From Chloroflexota bacterium (GTDB lineage: Bacteria; Chloroflexota; Dehalococcoidia; DSTF01; RBG-16-68-14), in assembly GCA_029262675.1 (NCBI GenBank), contig JAJCYW010000006.1, forward strand, positions 62,001-126,000: a stretch of DNA of 64,000 bases. Direction: 5' to 3'. Under the pieces are notes generated by a model. That model searched no databases. It was not told the DNA's origin and saw only the letters and a program-made list of their open reading frames with translations. Numbering within the stretch: position 1 is the stretch's first letter; every line of letters begins with the position of its first letter. A program made the position numbers and the translations under genes. This document shows positions 39,877-48,278 of the stretch, piece by piece.

Positions 39877-41694
39877 CTAGGCGGCGACGTCTACGGCCGC
39901 GCGTCCTACGGCGGCAGGCAGCCTGAAGCCCTGGAGTGTCGGGTCCGTCCTGCGGCGGTACTCCCAGTCCGAGAGCACGGCCTCCAGCGCCTTCACAACG
40001 TCGGGGTCGAGCAAGGCGCCCGCCTCCGAGTTCAGAATTGCCATCGCCTCGTCGACCGTCATCGCCTTGCGATACGGGCGGTCGGTGGTCATAGCGTCGT
40101 ACATGTCGCTGACGGAGGCGATGCGCGCCACCATAGAGAGTTCGTCGCCTCGTAGGCCGTCCGGGTAGCCGCTGCCGTCCAGCTTCTCGTGATGCGACCG
40201 GACAAATTCGAGTGCTTCCGGCGAGAGCTCAACCGACTCTAGGATGTTTACGCCGACGATGGGATGTGTCTCGATGAACTCGCGCTCCTTGGCCGTCAGC
40301 TTGCCGGGCTTCTGCAGCACGGCATCACGCACGCCGATCTTGCCGATGTCGTGGAGGTAGCCACCGATCTCAATCTGCTCGATTACGGGCTCCGGCAGCC
40401 GGATCTTGCGGCCCACCGTGACCGCGAGCTGGCCGACGCGGACGGAGTGACCGAGCGTGTACGGGTCGCGCGCGTCGATAGCAGACGTGAGCGCCTTCAC
40501 TGTGCTCAGGTGCTGGCGCTGCAGCCGCGCCGTGTAGTCCTGCAGGCTCTCCGCCATCTGGTCGAACGAGTGCGCCAGCACGCCGATTTCGTCGTCGGAC
40601 TTGACAGCGCTCCGCGTCTCCAGTTCGCCTGCTGCCACAGAGCGCGCCGCCGTAACGAGCCGCAGGATCGGCGCGGTGATCAGCTGGGCCAGGAAGAAAC
40701 CAAGGATCAGCACCGCCGCCATGGCGACGCCGAAGATGACCGTGACCTGGATCTGTGTAGTCACGCCCGCCGACGCGATGAAGTTCGTCGGGAGAGCGAC
40801 GGAGTAAAGCCCGACGACGTTATCGCGGATTTCCAGCAGCCCATAGGCTACGTCGTAGTCGCGCTTGAACAATGACTTGCTTTCGCGTAGTGTCGAGGCG
40901 CCCGGCGACGCGATGCTCCCGGCCATCTCCGGCGAGAGCGCTAAGTCCGCTTCGCCCTCCGCCGCGTCGGCGAGCACAAACGTCGACGCGATCGGCGCGC
41001 CCTCGTAGTCGTAGAAGCTGATGTCCGCCAGCGCCTCGGCCTTCACCAGCGCGACGAGCGAATCGAGGTAGGTGCCAACCAGCGCCGCGCCGACGACCTC
41101 TTCGTCGCGGTAGACGGGCGCCGCGGTAAGGAGAACGAAGCCCTCGTCGGTCTCGACCACGGACGCGTACTTGTCGCCGACTGCGTCGGTGCCGGCCAGC
41201 GTCTGCTGTACCGGCCACCACGACGCCGCATCGCCAGACGTCACGGCGACATAGCCGCCCTCGGCGTTCGCATCCGCGGTCACGGCGAACAGGCGCCCGC
41301 CGTCCACGCCGATTACCTCGGCGCGGTCGACGCCCGCGTTCACTATCAGGGGCGCCAGCAGGTCTTCGACGGCCTGCCCGTTGCCCGCCACCACAGCTTC
41401 CGGCACGGAGTCCGTATAGGCCATGGCGCGGACCACCTGCAGGTGCTCGCGCTCGGTGCGGACGACAGCGTCCGAAGCGACGCGGCCCGATTCCGCAAGC
41501 TGGTTATCGAACCGTTCCTGCAACGATCCGGCTACGAGCTGCGTGACCAGGTACGCGCCGACGACCGCGAGCAAGATGGTGAGGATAGCGTACGGCACGA
41601 TGATCTTGGTGCGGATGTGGCGCAGCGGCCACGTCAGCAAGCCCGTTACGCTCTTGAGGCGCAAGTTCATAGGGTTGTCCCCGTCCAGCTTCAT
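39877..41694 (-). CDS. Membrane sensor HD-GYP phosphodiesterase
   Basis: Predicted c-di-GMP phosphodiesterase, 605 aa from the ATG at 41694. A GTG at 41709 and an ATG at 41670 are alternatives. Two membrane helices (IIVPYAILTILLAVVGAYLV and VTVIFGVAMAAVLILGFFLA) flank an extracellular Cache-like sensor domain of about 260 residues. A HAMP segment (APILRLVTAARSVAAGELETR) leads to the HD-GYP domain: YLHDIGKIGVRD, HHEKLDGSGYPDGLRGDELS, and MTTDRPYRKAM. The conserved HD and GYP residues are all present. The stop is directly followed by the gene for the cohesin-like surface protein, so both are likely one operon. Confidence 0.95.
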   Translation of the reverse strand: MKLDGDNPMNLRLKSVTGLLTWPLRHIRTKIIVPYAILTILLAVVGAYLVTQLVAGSLQERFDNQLAESGRVASDAVVRTEREHLQVVRAMAYTDSVPEAVVAGNGQAVEDLLAPLIVNAGVDRAEVIGVDGGRLFAVTADANAEGGYVAVTSGDAASWWPVQQTLAGTDAVGDKYASVVETDEGFVLLTAAPVYRDEEVVGAALVGTYLDSLVALVKAEALADISFYDYEGAPIASTFVLADAAEGEADLALSPEMAGSIASPGASTLRESKSLFKRDYDVAYGLLEIRDNVVGLYSVALPTNFIASAGVTTQIQVTVIFGVAMAAVLILGFFLAQLITAPILRLVTAARSVAAGELETRSAVKSDDEIGVLAHSFDQMAESLQDYTARLQRQHLSTVKALTSAIDARDPYTLGHSVRVGQLAVTVGRKIRLPEPVIEQIEIGGYLHDIGKIGVRDAVLQKPGKLTAKEREFIETHPIVGVNILESVELSPEALEFVRSHHEKLDGSGYPDGLRGDELSMVARIASVSDMYDAMTTDRPYRKAMTVDEAMAILNSEAGALLDPDVVKALEAVLSDWEYRRRTDPTLQGFRLPAAVGRAAVDVAA

Positions 41695-41932
41695 CGAACT
41701 CTCTAGCACTAGTATCGACAGGCTGAGCCCCTAGTTTTGGGTATCTGGAGCAAAGCCGAACTGGGCCCGCGGCTGGGGTCAGGTTGCCGGGTTCAGCTAG
41801 TGGTGACTGCGTGGCCACACTATCGAGGGCTGGCGAGGGCTGGATGACGGCGTGGCAGACGTCACGAAGCCACGGGCGCGGCGGCACAGGACCGGCGCAA
41901 GAGAGAACGGGTTCCGGAGAGAGGGCGGTTAC

Positions 41933-41998
41933 GCGACGGCGCGTACCCATGCGACGGCGTTTGCCTAAGCGACGGCGCGTACCTAAGCGACGGCGACC
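41933..41998. repeat. 18-bp tandem repeat at the 3' end of citrate synthase
   Basis: Three 18-bp units (41933-41950, 41951-41968, 41969-41986) and a partial fourth begin GCGACGGCG and end ACCCAT, GCCTAA or ACCTAA. The partial unit encodes the last residues of citrate synthase (VAVA) and its TAG stop. Since 18 is a multiple of three, the unit carries an in-frame stop each time. The rest of 41710-41932 shows no gene; it should contain the HD-GYP promoter. Confidence 0.75.
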
Positions 41999-43293
41999 GG
42001 CTTGATCTCGCGGCGGTCCCAGGAAAGGTAGTCACGCTGGTCGTAGCCGGTGTAAAGCTGGCGCGGGCGTGCGATCTTCTGCTCTTTGTCCAGGAGCATC
42101 TCCTGCCACTGCGCCACCCAGCCGACCGTTCGCGGTATGGCGAACAGCACCGGGAATATGGAGACCGGGAAGCCCATGGACTGGTAGATGATGCCGGAGT
42201 AGAAATCGACGTTCGGATAGAGCTTGCGTTCGATGAAGTACTCGTCCTCCAGCGCGATCCGCTCCAGTTCCAACGCGACGTCGAGCAGCGGGTTGCGGCC
42301 GGTCACCTCAAAGACCTGGTAGGCCAGCTCCTTGATGACGGAGGCGCGGGGATCAAAGTTCTTGTAGACGCGGTGGCCGAAGCCCATCAGCAGGTTTTCA
42401 CCGGCCTTAACGCGTTCGATGAAGGCTGGGATGTTCTTGATGTTGCCGATCTCCGTCAGCATCCTTAGCACGGCCTCGTTCGCGCCGCCGTGGAGCGGGC
42501 CGTAGAGCGCGGCACAGGCGGCCGCAATCGACGAGTAAGGATCGGCCTGGGAGCTACCGACCGAGCGCATGGCGTTAGTGCTGCAGTTCTGCTCGTGGTC
42601 GGCGTGGAGGATGAAGAGCACGTCCAGCGCGCGCTCCAGCACGGGGTCTGGCTGGTACTTCGCCTCGGAAAACTTGTAGAGCATGTTGAGCAGGTTGCCG
42701 GTGTAGCTCAGGTCGTTGTCCGGGTAGGCGTACGGCAGGCCGAGGCTGTGGCGGTAGGCGAACGCCGCCAACGTCGGCATCTTCGCGATCAGGCGCTTGA
42801 TGTGGAGCAGCCGATCCTCGTCGTTGAAGATGTCCTTCGACTCCGGATAGAACGTCGAGAGGCCGGCGACGGTGCCGACGAGCATGCCCATCGGGTGGGC
42901 GTCGTAGAGGAAGCCGTCCATGAACTTCTTCGCGTTCTCGTGGATGTATGTATGGATCGTGATGTCGTGCTCCCACTCCACGAACTCGGCGCGCGTCGGT
43001 AGCTCGCCGAAGAGGATCAGGTAGGCGGTCTCCAGGTACGTGCTCTGCACCGCGAGCTGCTCGATCGGGTAGCCGCGATATCGGAGGATGCCCTTGTCGC
43101 CGTCGATGTACGTGATATCGCTGCGGCAGGAGGCGGTGTTCGTGAAGGCCGGATCGTACAGCTTCAGGCCAAAGTCATCATCGTCGATCTTGATCTGGCG
43201 GAAGTCCATCGAGCGGACGGCTCCGTCCGTAATCGGCATCTCGTAGGATCGGCCTGTGCGATTATCAGTGACGCTGAGTGAGTCTTCGGCCAT
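41983..43293 (-). CDS. gltA: Citrate synthase
   Basis: Citrate synthase, 436 aa, joining acetyl-CoA and oxaloacetate at the entry of the TCA cycle. The ATG at 43293 has AAGGAG 7 nt upstream. Catalytic residues appear in HADHEQNCSTN (His), GFGHRVYKNFDPRA (His and Arg) and NVDFYSGIIYQ (Asp). The length and the N-terminal beta-rich extension (FDGxxx-like region with YIDGDKGILRYRGYPIEQLA) are those of the type II hexameric enzyme, which NADH may inhibit in some species. Confidence 0.97.
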   Translation of the reverse strand: MAEDSLSVTDNRTGRSYEMPITDGAVRSMDFRQIKIDDDDFGLKLYDPAFTNTASCRSDITYIDGDKGILRYRGYPIEQLAVQSTYLETAYLILFGELPTRAEFVEWEHDITIHTYIHENAKKFMDGFLYDAHPMGMLVGTVAGLSTFYPESKDIFNDEDRLLHIKRLIAKMPTLAAFAYRHSLGLPYAYPDNDLSYTGNLLNMLYKFSEAKYQPDPVLERALDVLFILHADHEQNCSTNAMRSVGSSQADPYSSIAAACAALYGPLHGGANEAVLRMLTEIGNIKNIPAFIERVKAGENLLMGFGHRVYKNFDPRASVIKELAYQVFEVTGRNPLLDVALELERIALEDEYFIERKLYPNVDFYSGIIYQSMGFPVSIFPVLFAIPRTVGWVAQWQEMLLDKEQKIARPRQLYTGYDQRDYLSWDRREIKPVAVA

Positions 43294-43520
43294 GTTCGTG
43301 CTCCTTCCGCTCCGGACGCGTGTCCTCTCCGGGGCGTACTGGGTTATCGATACCTTGTAGCGTTCTGGAAAGTCCCCATCAGTATAGCGCGCGAGCATGA
43401 GTCCCCGCCGGATCTGCGGTAGCGCTTTTCTGTTGGACACCTTGCGTCAGATGCGCGTCGAGTCGTAGGCGCCGATGCCGCGGCGGGCGAGAAGGCTGTC
43501 GGCCGTTGAGAGAGCCCTGT

Positions 43521-43733
43521 CTATTCGGCCGCCTCCCAACGTCCCTCGAGCTTCTTGGCGACTGCCGGCGTCGTCGTGTACGCCATCTCCTCCAGCGGCA
43601 GCCGGTGTGGCTCCCACGGGCCGTGGCGGCGCACGTAGCCCGCGACGAGGATCGCCTGGTGGCGCGCCTCGTCGAAGCAAGGATCGACGAACCTCTCATA
43701 GAGGGGGCGCTTCGTAGCGCTTGAGCAGTTCAT
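43521..43733 (-). CDS. Small hypothetical protein after aldolase
   Basis: A 70 aa ORF whose codons end almost always in G or C, as in neighbouring real genes, unlike the Arg/Ser-rich alternative frame. It encodes LYERFVDPCFDEARHQAIL, RRHGPWEPHRLPLEEMAYTT and KKLEGRWEAAE. The ATG at 43733 lies 38 bases inside the aldolase gene; the real start may be later but no other good codon is seen. No family was recognised. It is most likely cotranslated with the aldolase. Confidence 0.6.
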   Translation of the reverse strand: MNCSSATKRPLYERFVDPCFDEARHQAILVAGYVRRHGPWEPHRLPLEEMAYTTTPAVAKKLEGRWEAAE

Positions 43734-44619
43734 GGGTGCGCTTCACCATGGAGAGCGCGTCATCATGCGGACGCTGCCACATATTGCGACCGGCGATCAG
43801 GCCCACTGCTCCGGCGCGCATCCCCATGTCGATGTCGGCCAGGAGAGCTTCGTCATCCTTGTAGCTGCCACCGGAGAAGAGAACCAGGCAGCGCTTGGCT
43901 GAACTCACCACGCGGCGTGTCATCTCCGCTCGTTCTGCTTCCAGCGTCTTGTAGACGTCCGGGGGCTTGCTGTTCTCCTTGTGAACCTTGGGGAGATTGA
44001 TCTTCACAACGTCGGCGCCCATCTCAAGCGCCATCCTCGCGGCGTAATCAACGGCGTACAGCGAATCGCGCCCAGCCTTCTCCTCCACCGGCTTGCCTCG
44101 CGGATAGGCCCATACGATCAGGGGCAGGCCCAGCCGTTCCGTCTCTTTCCGTACCTCGGCAAGCTGCCGCATATCGCGATCCTGCGAAGGCGAGCCGACG
44201 AAGAGCGTGTAGCCGACCGCTTCCGCGCCGACGCCGGCGGCCTCTTCAACCGTGCCGGTCAACGTCGAGAACGCATCATCGTCCGGCGGGATGTTCGTCT
44301 TGCCGTTCAGCTTTACGACCAGCGGGATATGGCCGGCGTAGTCCGCATAGTAGCGCTGAGCGATGCCCATGTGAGTCACGATACCGGAGAAGTTGCCCTC
44401 GATCGCCAGTTGGAACAGATAGGCCGGATCGGCGCTGTCCGGGTTGTCCATGAAGTCAATCGGCCCGTGCTCAATGCCGTGATCGTACGGGAGAAAGAGC
44501 AGCGTGCCGTTGGCCGGCCCGGATCGATAGAGGAGCCTGTAGAGCCGCGCCTGCTTCCCAGCGCTGAGGTTCAACTGCTGCAGTGTCGGCCGCTGCACGA
44601 CGCTCGGTGCGTCTGCCAT
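43696..44619 (-). CDS. Class I fructose-bisphosphate aldolase (DeoC/FbaB type)
   Basis: Schiff-base aldolase of 307 aa, interconverting fructose 1,6-bisphosphate with dihydroxyacetone phosphate and glyceraldehyde 3-phosphate. Features are LFLPYDHGIEHGP (phosphate and barrel start), GADVVKINLPK with the probable Schiff-base lysine, and CLVLFSGGSYKDDE and AVGLIAGRNMWQR that form the C-terminal phosphate site. It is next to FBPase, which fits a gluconeogenic pair. Gap to FBPase is 31 bp. Confidence 0.93.
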   Translation of the reverse strand: MADAPSVVQRPTLQQLNLSAGKQARLYRLLYRSGPANGTLLFLPYDHGIEHGPIDFMDNPDSADPAYLFQLAIEGNFSGIVTHMGIAQRYYADYAGHIPLVVKLNGKTNIPPDDDAFSTLTGTVEEAAGVGAEAVGYTLFVGSPSQDRDMRQLAEVRKETERLGLPLIVWAYPRGKPVEEKAGRDSLYAVDYAARMALEMGADVVKINLPKVHKENSKPPDVYKTLEAERAEMTRRVVSSAKRCLVLFSGGSYKDDEALLADIDMGMRAGAVGLIAGRNMWQRPHDDALSMVKRTHELLKRYEAPPL

Positions 44620-44650
44620 GGTCTGCCTCCTTCTCGTCGAGCTCGGTCAG

Positions 44651-45637
44651 CTATTGTTGTGCGATGTGCTTCTCCACCATGGCAACGGTCTCGCTGTCGC
44701 CGATGATGAGTTGCGTTCGCTGGTGGAGGGCTTTCGGTGCTATAGCCAGAATGCGCTCCTGGCCGGAGCTGGCTGCTCCGCCGGCCTGCTCAATGATAAA
44801 ACCGAGCGGGTTCGCCTCATACAGGAGGCGCAGCTTACCCTGCGGCTGCTTCTCATCCGCAGGATAGATGAAGAGGCCGCCCTTGAGCAGCGTCCGATGG
44901 AAGTCCGAGACGAGCGAGCCAACGTACCGCAGTGAGCTACGCGGGCGAAGCTCTGCGACCGCTCGCTGCATGCCGGCGTCCCAGCGGTCCTGGTACGCCT
45001 CATTCACGGAGTAGTACGGGCAGCCGGCGGGCAGCGTGATGCCCGGGTGGCTCAGCACAAATTCCATCGTCGTCTCGTCCAACGTAAAGCCATCGACGCG
45101 CCCTGTCGTCGCCAGCACCAGCATCGTGCTGGAACCATAGACGAGGTATGCCGCGCCGACCTGTTCGTCGCCGGGACGGAGGAGGGACTCCACCGTCACC
45201 TTCCCGGACCGTGCATAGAAGCCGAAGATTGAGCCGATCGAAATGGCGACGTCGATGTTCGAGGAGCCATCGATGGGGTCGTAGACCGCGAAGTAGGGCG
45301 CGTCTTCCGCCTCCTCTATCACCAACATGTCGTCGTACTCTTCGCAAGCGAGCGCCGCGATAGCTTTCGATCGGCGCAGCGTTTCGACGAAGATTTCGTT
45401 GCCGAGCGCGTCCAGCCGCTGGACGATTTCGCCCTGGACGTTGACGTCGTCGGTGGCGCCGAGGACACCGGCTAGACCGGCGCGCCGCACCAGGTAGTTG
45501 ATGCGCTTGGCCGCGCGCGCGACGGCGCGCAGCACTTCGGCAAAGCCTGCCAGCTCGCGGAAGTGATCCCCTTCCGCGATCAGGAAGTCATCGAGGGTCA
45601 GGTTAGATTGCGCGGCGTGAGCGGGAGTCTCTGTCAT
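44651..45637 (-). CDS. fbp: Fructose-1,6-bisphosphatase, class I
   Basis: Gluconeogenic phosphatase of 328 aa. The ATG at 45637 gives the usual N-terminus and is the best candidate, though no Shine-Dalgarno is visible before it; the frame to 45727 is open. Motifs are NEIFVETLR, YDPIDGSSNID (metal-binding Asp residues), EANPLGFIIEQAGG (metal-binding Glu) and SLVSDFHRTLLKGGLFIYP. Its start lies 16 bp after a 33-codon ORF that has a very strong ribosome site, suggesting translation by coupling or reinitiation. Confidence 0.95.
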   Translation of the reverse strand: MTETPAHAAQSNLTLDDFLIAEGDHFRELAGFAEVLRAVARAAKRINYLVRRAGLAGVLGATDDVNVQGEIVQRLDALGNEIFVETLRRSKAIAALACEEYDDMLVIEEAEDAPYFAVYDPIDGSSNIDVAISIGSIFGFYARSGKVTVESLLRPGDEQVGAAYLVYGSSTMLVLATTGRVDGFTLDETTMEFVLSHPGITLPAGCPYYSVNEAYQDRWDAGMQRAVAELRPRSSLRYVGSLVSDFHRTLLKGGLFIYPADEKQPQGKLRLLYEANPLGFIIEQAGGAASSGQERILAIAPKALHQRTQLIIGDSETVAMVEKHIAQQ

Positions 45638-45653
45638 CGACGGCAGACCGCCA

Positions 45654-45755
45654 CTAGACGTACTGCCCGGCAGTGCATAGCTTGAGCAATCCAGTGTACG
45701 CGTCCGACACGACGAAACCGCCGACATCGGCTTCGATGTCGCTACCGGTCAGCAT
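45654..45755 (-). CDS. 33-aa ORF with strong Shine-Dalgarno, leader to FBPase
   Basis: The ATG is preceded by AGGAGGAACCA, close to the ideal ribosome site. The ORF encodes 33 aa (starting MLTGSDIEADVGGF, ending LCTAGQYV) and stops 16 bp before FBPase. Codon third positions are GC-rich, like coding sequence. There is no run of a single regulatory amino acid, so classical attenuation is not indicated. It may be a coupling leader, a genuine small protein, or the remnant of a longer gene. Confidence 0.6.
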   Translation of the reverse strand: MLTGSDIEADVGGFVVSDAYTGLLKLCTAGQYV

Positions 45756-45905
45756 TGGTTCCTCCTGTCGGGTTGAACCCTTCCGGCGGGCTGTGAATCG
45801 GCATCGAACTTCATGCGTGCGCCTGCAGACACGTCTGCGCACCCGCAGGCCGCGGCCATCCTATCCAACGGACATGGGAGGTGTCAAGGAATGCGCCGTG
45901 GCTTC

Positions 45906-45971
45906 AGCTCGGAAGCCCCGCGGCTTTAGTTCGGAAGCCCCGCGGCTTCGGCTCGGAAGTCCCGCGACTTC
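45906..45971. repeat. 22-bp tandem palindromes with compensatory changes
   Basis: Three consecutive 22-bp units (45906-45927, 45928-45949, 45950-45971). Each holds an inverted repeat GAAGCC-CCGC-GGCTTC. In unit 3 both arms differ in a matched way, GAAGTC and GACTTC, so the stem is kept; in unit 1 one end allows a G-T pair. That pattern implies selection for the RNA or DNA hairpin. It lies in the 402-bp divergent gap between the small leader ORF and the pseudophosphatase gene. The rest of that gap (45756-45905) contains no gene that I can support. Confidence 0.8.
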
Positions 45972-45991
45972 AGCCTAAGCCGATCACTGGC

Positions 45992-46011
45992 GTATACTAA
46001 CGTATGTATAC
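45992..46011. promoter_or_regulatory. GTATAC inverted repeat, possible operator
   Basis: GTATAC at 45992-45997 and again at 46006-46011, separated by 8 bp, so the two palindromic half-sites form a 20-bp symmetric site in an AT-rich patch. It lies about 150 bp upstream of the pseudophosphatase gene, in the same divergent gap as the 22-bp palindromes. It may be an operator or overlap a promoter. No regulator can be named. Confidence 0.4.
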
Positions 46012-46157
46012 CGCTGGTTCGGCAACGGCCAACCACGGTCCAGATCGCAGCGCCGGAGACGCCATCATGCCCCGCACATCTTCCCTGCTAGGCCGGGCGC
46101 TAGACGCCGCACACGCCTCTCGGCCGGCGCTCCCGCACACGGCGGACGAGGGCTAGG

Positions 46158-48278
46158 ATGCCGATCAAGACCTGGGTCGGTCGCTTCGCCATCGTCGACG
46201 GTCAGGCGCAGGAGGAGAGCGCGCTGCTGCGCTCGTTCCCGCGTCAGCGGCCAGACGAAGAGGAGGACGAGCTCTACGTCCTCGTCGACCCGGCGACCGA
46301 GAACAGCAAGGAGTACGCCGGCCAACTCGTCGACGCTATTGGCCGCATGTACCGCCAGGACACGCTCTCCATCACAGGTGCGGTGCTGCGGGCGCTCAAG
46401 GCGGCGCACCAGCAACTGCTGGACTGGAACGAGCGGAACCTGAAGGAGCACCGGGTCGGCGCCGGCGTTAGCTGCCTGGCGGTTCGCGAGCACTCCGCCT
46501 ACCTCGCCCAGATCGGCCCGGCGATCGCGTTTCACGTGGGCGGCGGGCGCTACCAGCGCATCGTACCGGAAGGTGCGGCCGGCGAGCCGCTGGGGTTCGA
46601 CGACGGAGCAGAGCCGGTGTTCAGCCGCTACGAGCTGGCACCAGGCGACCTGCTGCTCATCGCATCGCCCGAGATCGAAGAGCTACTCGACCAAGAAGCC
46701 CTGCGCGCGATCCTGCTGCGGGGCGGCGACGACGCCCTCGTCGAGCTCTTCCGGCTCGCCGGCGGCGTGCAGAACTTCTCGCTGGTGCTGCTGGCCTGCG
46801 TCGTCGAGCCGGACGACGCTGCCGGAGCAGAGCCGGCGCCTGACAATACAGAGGGCCTCGCGGGAGCCACGGCTGCAGCGGGTAGTGAGCTAGAACTGAC
46901 CGGCGCCACGGCTGCAGCAGGCGGCGAGCCAGAGCTGACCGGCGCGGCGGCCGGCGCAGGCGACGGCTTCGCGGCCCCGCGCGACGATGCGACCTCCTTC
47001 TCAGGCGAGGAGCCACCGTACGAGCAAACCGTAACGGACGAATCGCCGCCCTCGCCGCCGCCCGAGCTGCCGCAGGCCAACGTCCGCATCAAGGGTCCCG
47101 AGTCCAACATCCGCTACCGGCGCAGCACGGGCATCGCATCCGGCCTGCCCCAGATACCCCCGCAGGCAATTGTCGCGGTGTTGGTGTTGGCGGCGATCGG
47201 CTTACTGGCCTGGTTCGTCCTGCCGGGCGCGCTGGAGGAGAGCCGTGATGACCAGTTCTCCACCTTGCTCGCCACAGCGAGCGCGTCGCTGGAGACCGCA
47301 CAGGAATCGACAGACCCGACAGAGAAGCGCCAGGCGCTAGTCGCGGCGGAGGCGGCGATCGCGGAAGCCGAACGGCTGCAGCCGGACAGCGCAGAGGCAG
47401 CCTCGCTGCGCGCCCAGATCAGCGTAGAGCGGACGAAGCTTGACGCCGTGCTCCTGCTGCCGGATCTGGAGCTGATCATTGACATCAGCGAGCGCGTCTC
47501 CGGACCGGTCTCCGCCAAGGACCTGGCGCTGGGCGGAGGCGGCGCCTACGTGCTGGACCGCGAGCAGGCCCGTGTCATCGCCATCTCGCTGCTGGGGCCG
47601 GACCCCGAGCCGTTTGTCATACTGGAGGAGGGCGACCTCGCCGGGGACGAGTTGGTCGGACCGCCGCAACACATCGCCTGGGCGGAGGAGTTGGGCGCGC
47701 TGCTGATCATGGACTCCAGCCGCCGCCTCGTCTCCGTCGTACCGACCGAAGCGCCAACGCTGCTCACCGTCCGCGACGCGGATGCCTGGGGATCGGCCGA
47801 TGGCATCGCCTACAGTGGCGGCAGCCTCTACGTCCTCGACCGGGCCGACGACCAGGTCTGGCTCTACCTGCCGAGCGAGACCGGGTTCGATAGCGAGCGC
47901 CGCACGCTCCTGGACGCCTTCGACCTGGACCAGGTGGTGGAGTTCGCCGTCGGCGAGGAGCTCTACCTGGTGCTGGCCGACGACACGGTCGTCCGCTTCC
48001 CCGGCAGCGAAGCGTTTCCATTCACGCAGGCCGGCATCGACATCGCGCTCTCGTCGCCGGCATCGCTGGTCGCCGTGCCCAGCGCCGGCATGCTGCTCGC
48101 CGCCGACCGCGGCAACGCCCGCATCGCTGTCTTTACGCCGGACGGCACCTTCCTCCAGCAACTCGTCAGCCCTTCGTTCAACGACCTGCGCGCCATCGCC
48201 GTCGACGAGCCGAACAGCCTACTGTACATCCTCTCCGGCGGCCGCCTCTACCGCACCCCGCTGCCGCCGCTACCGTGA
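46158..48278 (+). CDS. PP2C-like pseudophosphatase, TM helix, beta-propeller protein
   Basis: A 706 aa membrane protein. Residues 1-220 resemble a PPM/PP2C phosphatase (VGAGVSCLAVREHSAYLAQIGPAIAFHV, PGDLLLIASPEIEELL) but lack catalytic elements: the usual DGxGG is replaced by VLVDPATENSKE, and the later GD pair reads GP. It is probably non-catalytic. Residues 225-320 are Ala/Glu/Pro-rich with a threefold GATAAAG(S/G)E(L/P)ELT repeat. One membrane helix (AIVAVLVLAAIGLLAWFVL) follows, then a helical stretch and an NHL-like propeller (YVLDREQARVIAI, LLAADRGNARIAVFTPDGTFL, LLYILSGGRLYR). It is followed by tsaD with a 4-base overlap. Confidence 0.82.
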   Translation: MPIKTWVGRFAIVDGQAQEESALLRSFPRQRPDEEEDELYVLVDPATENSKEYAGQLVDAIGRMYRQDTLSITGAVLRALKAAHQQLLDWNERNLKEHRVGAGVSCLAVREHSAYLAQIGPAIAFHVGGGRYQRIVPEGAAGEPLGFDDGAEPVFSRYELAPGDLLLIASPEIEELLDQEALRAILLRGGDDALVELFRLAGGVQNFSLVLLACVVEPDDAAGAEPAPDNTEGLAGATAAAGSELELTGATAAAGGEPELTGAAAGAGDGFAAPRDDATSFSGEEPPYEQTVTDESPPSPPPELPQANVRIKGPESNIRYRRSTGIASGLPQIPPQAIVAVLVLAAIGLLAWFVLPGALEESRDDQFSTLLATASASLETAQESTDPTEKRQALVAAEAAIAEAERLQPDSAEAASLRAQISVERTKLDAVLLLPDLELIIDISERVSGPVSAKDLALGGGGAYVLDREQARVIAISLLGPDPEPFVILEEGDLAGDELVGPPQHIAWAEELGALLIMDSSRRLVSVVPTEAPTLLTVRDADAWGSADGIAYSGGSLYVLDRADDQVWLYLPSETGFDSERRTLLDAFDLDQVVEFAVGEELYLVLADDTVVRFPGSEAFPFTQAGIDIALSSPASLVAVPSAGMLLAADRGNARIAVFTPDGTFLQQLVSPSFNDLRAIAVDEPNSLLYILSGGRLYRTPLPPLP

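Noticed and set aside
43379..43699. 106-aa ORF with ATGA overlap to aldolase
   Set aside because: It is Arg/Ser-rich as shadows are, and the other frame (43521-43733) has coding-like codons.
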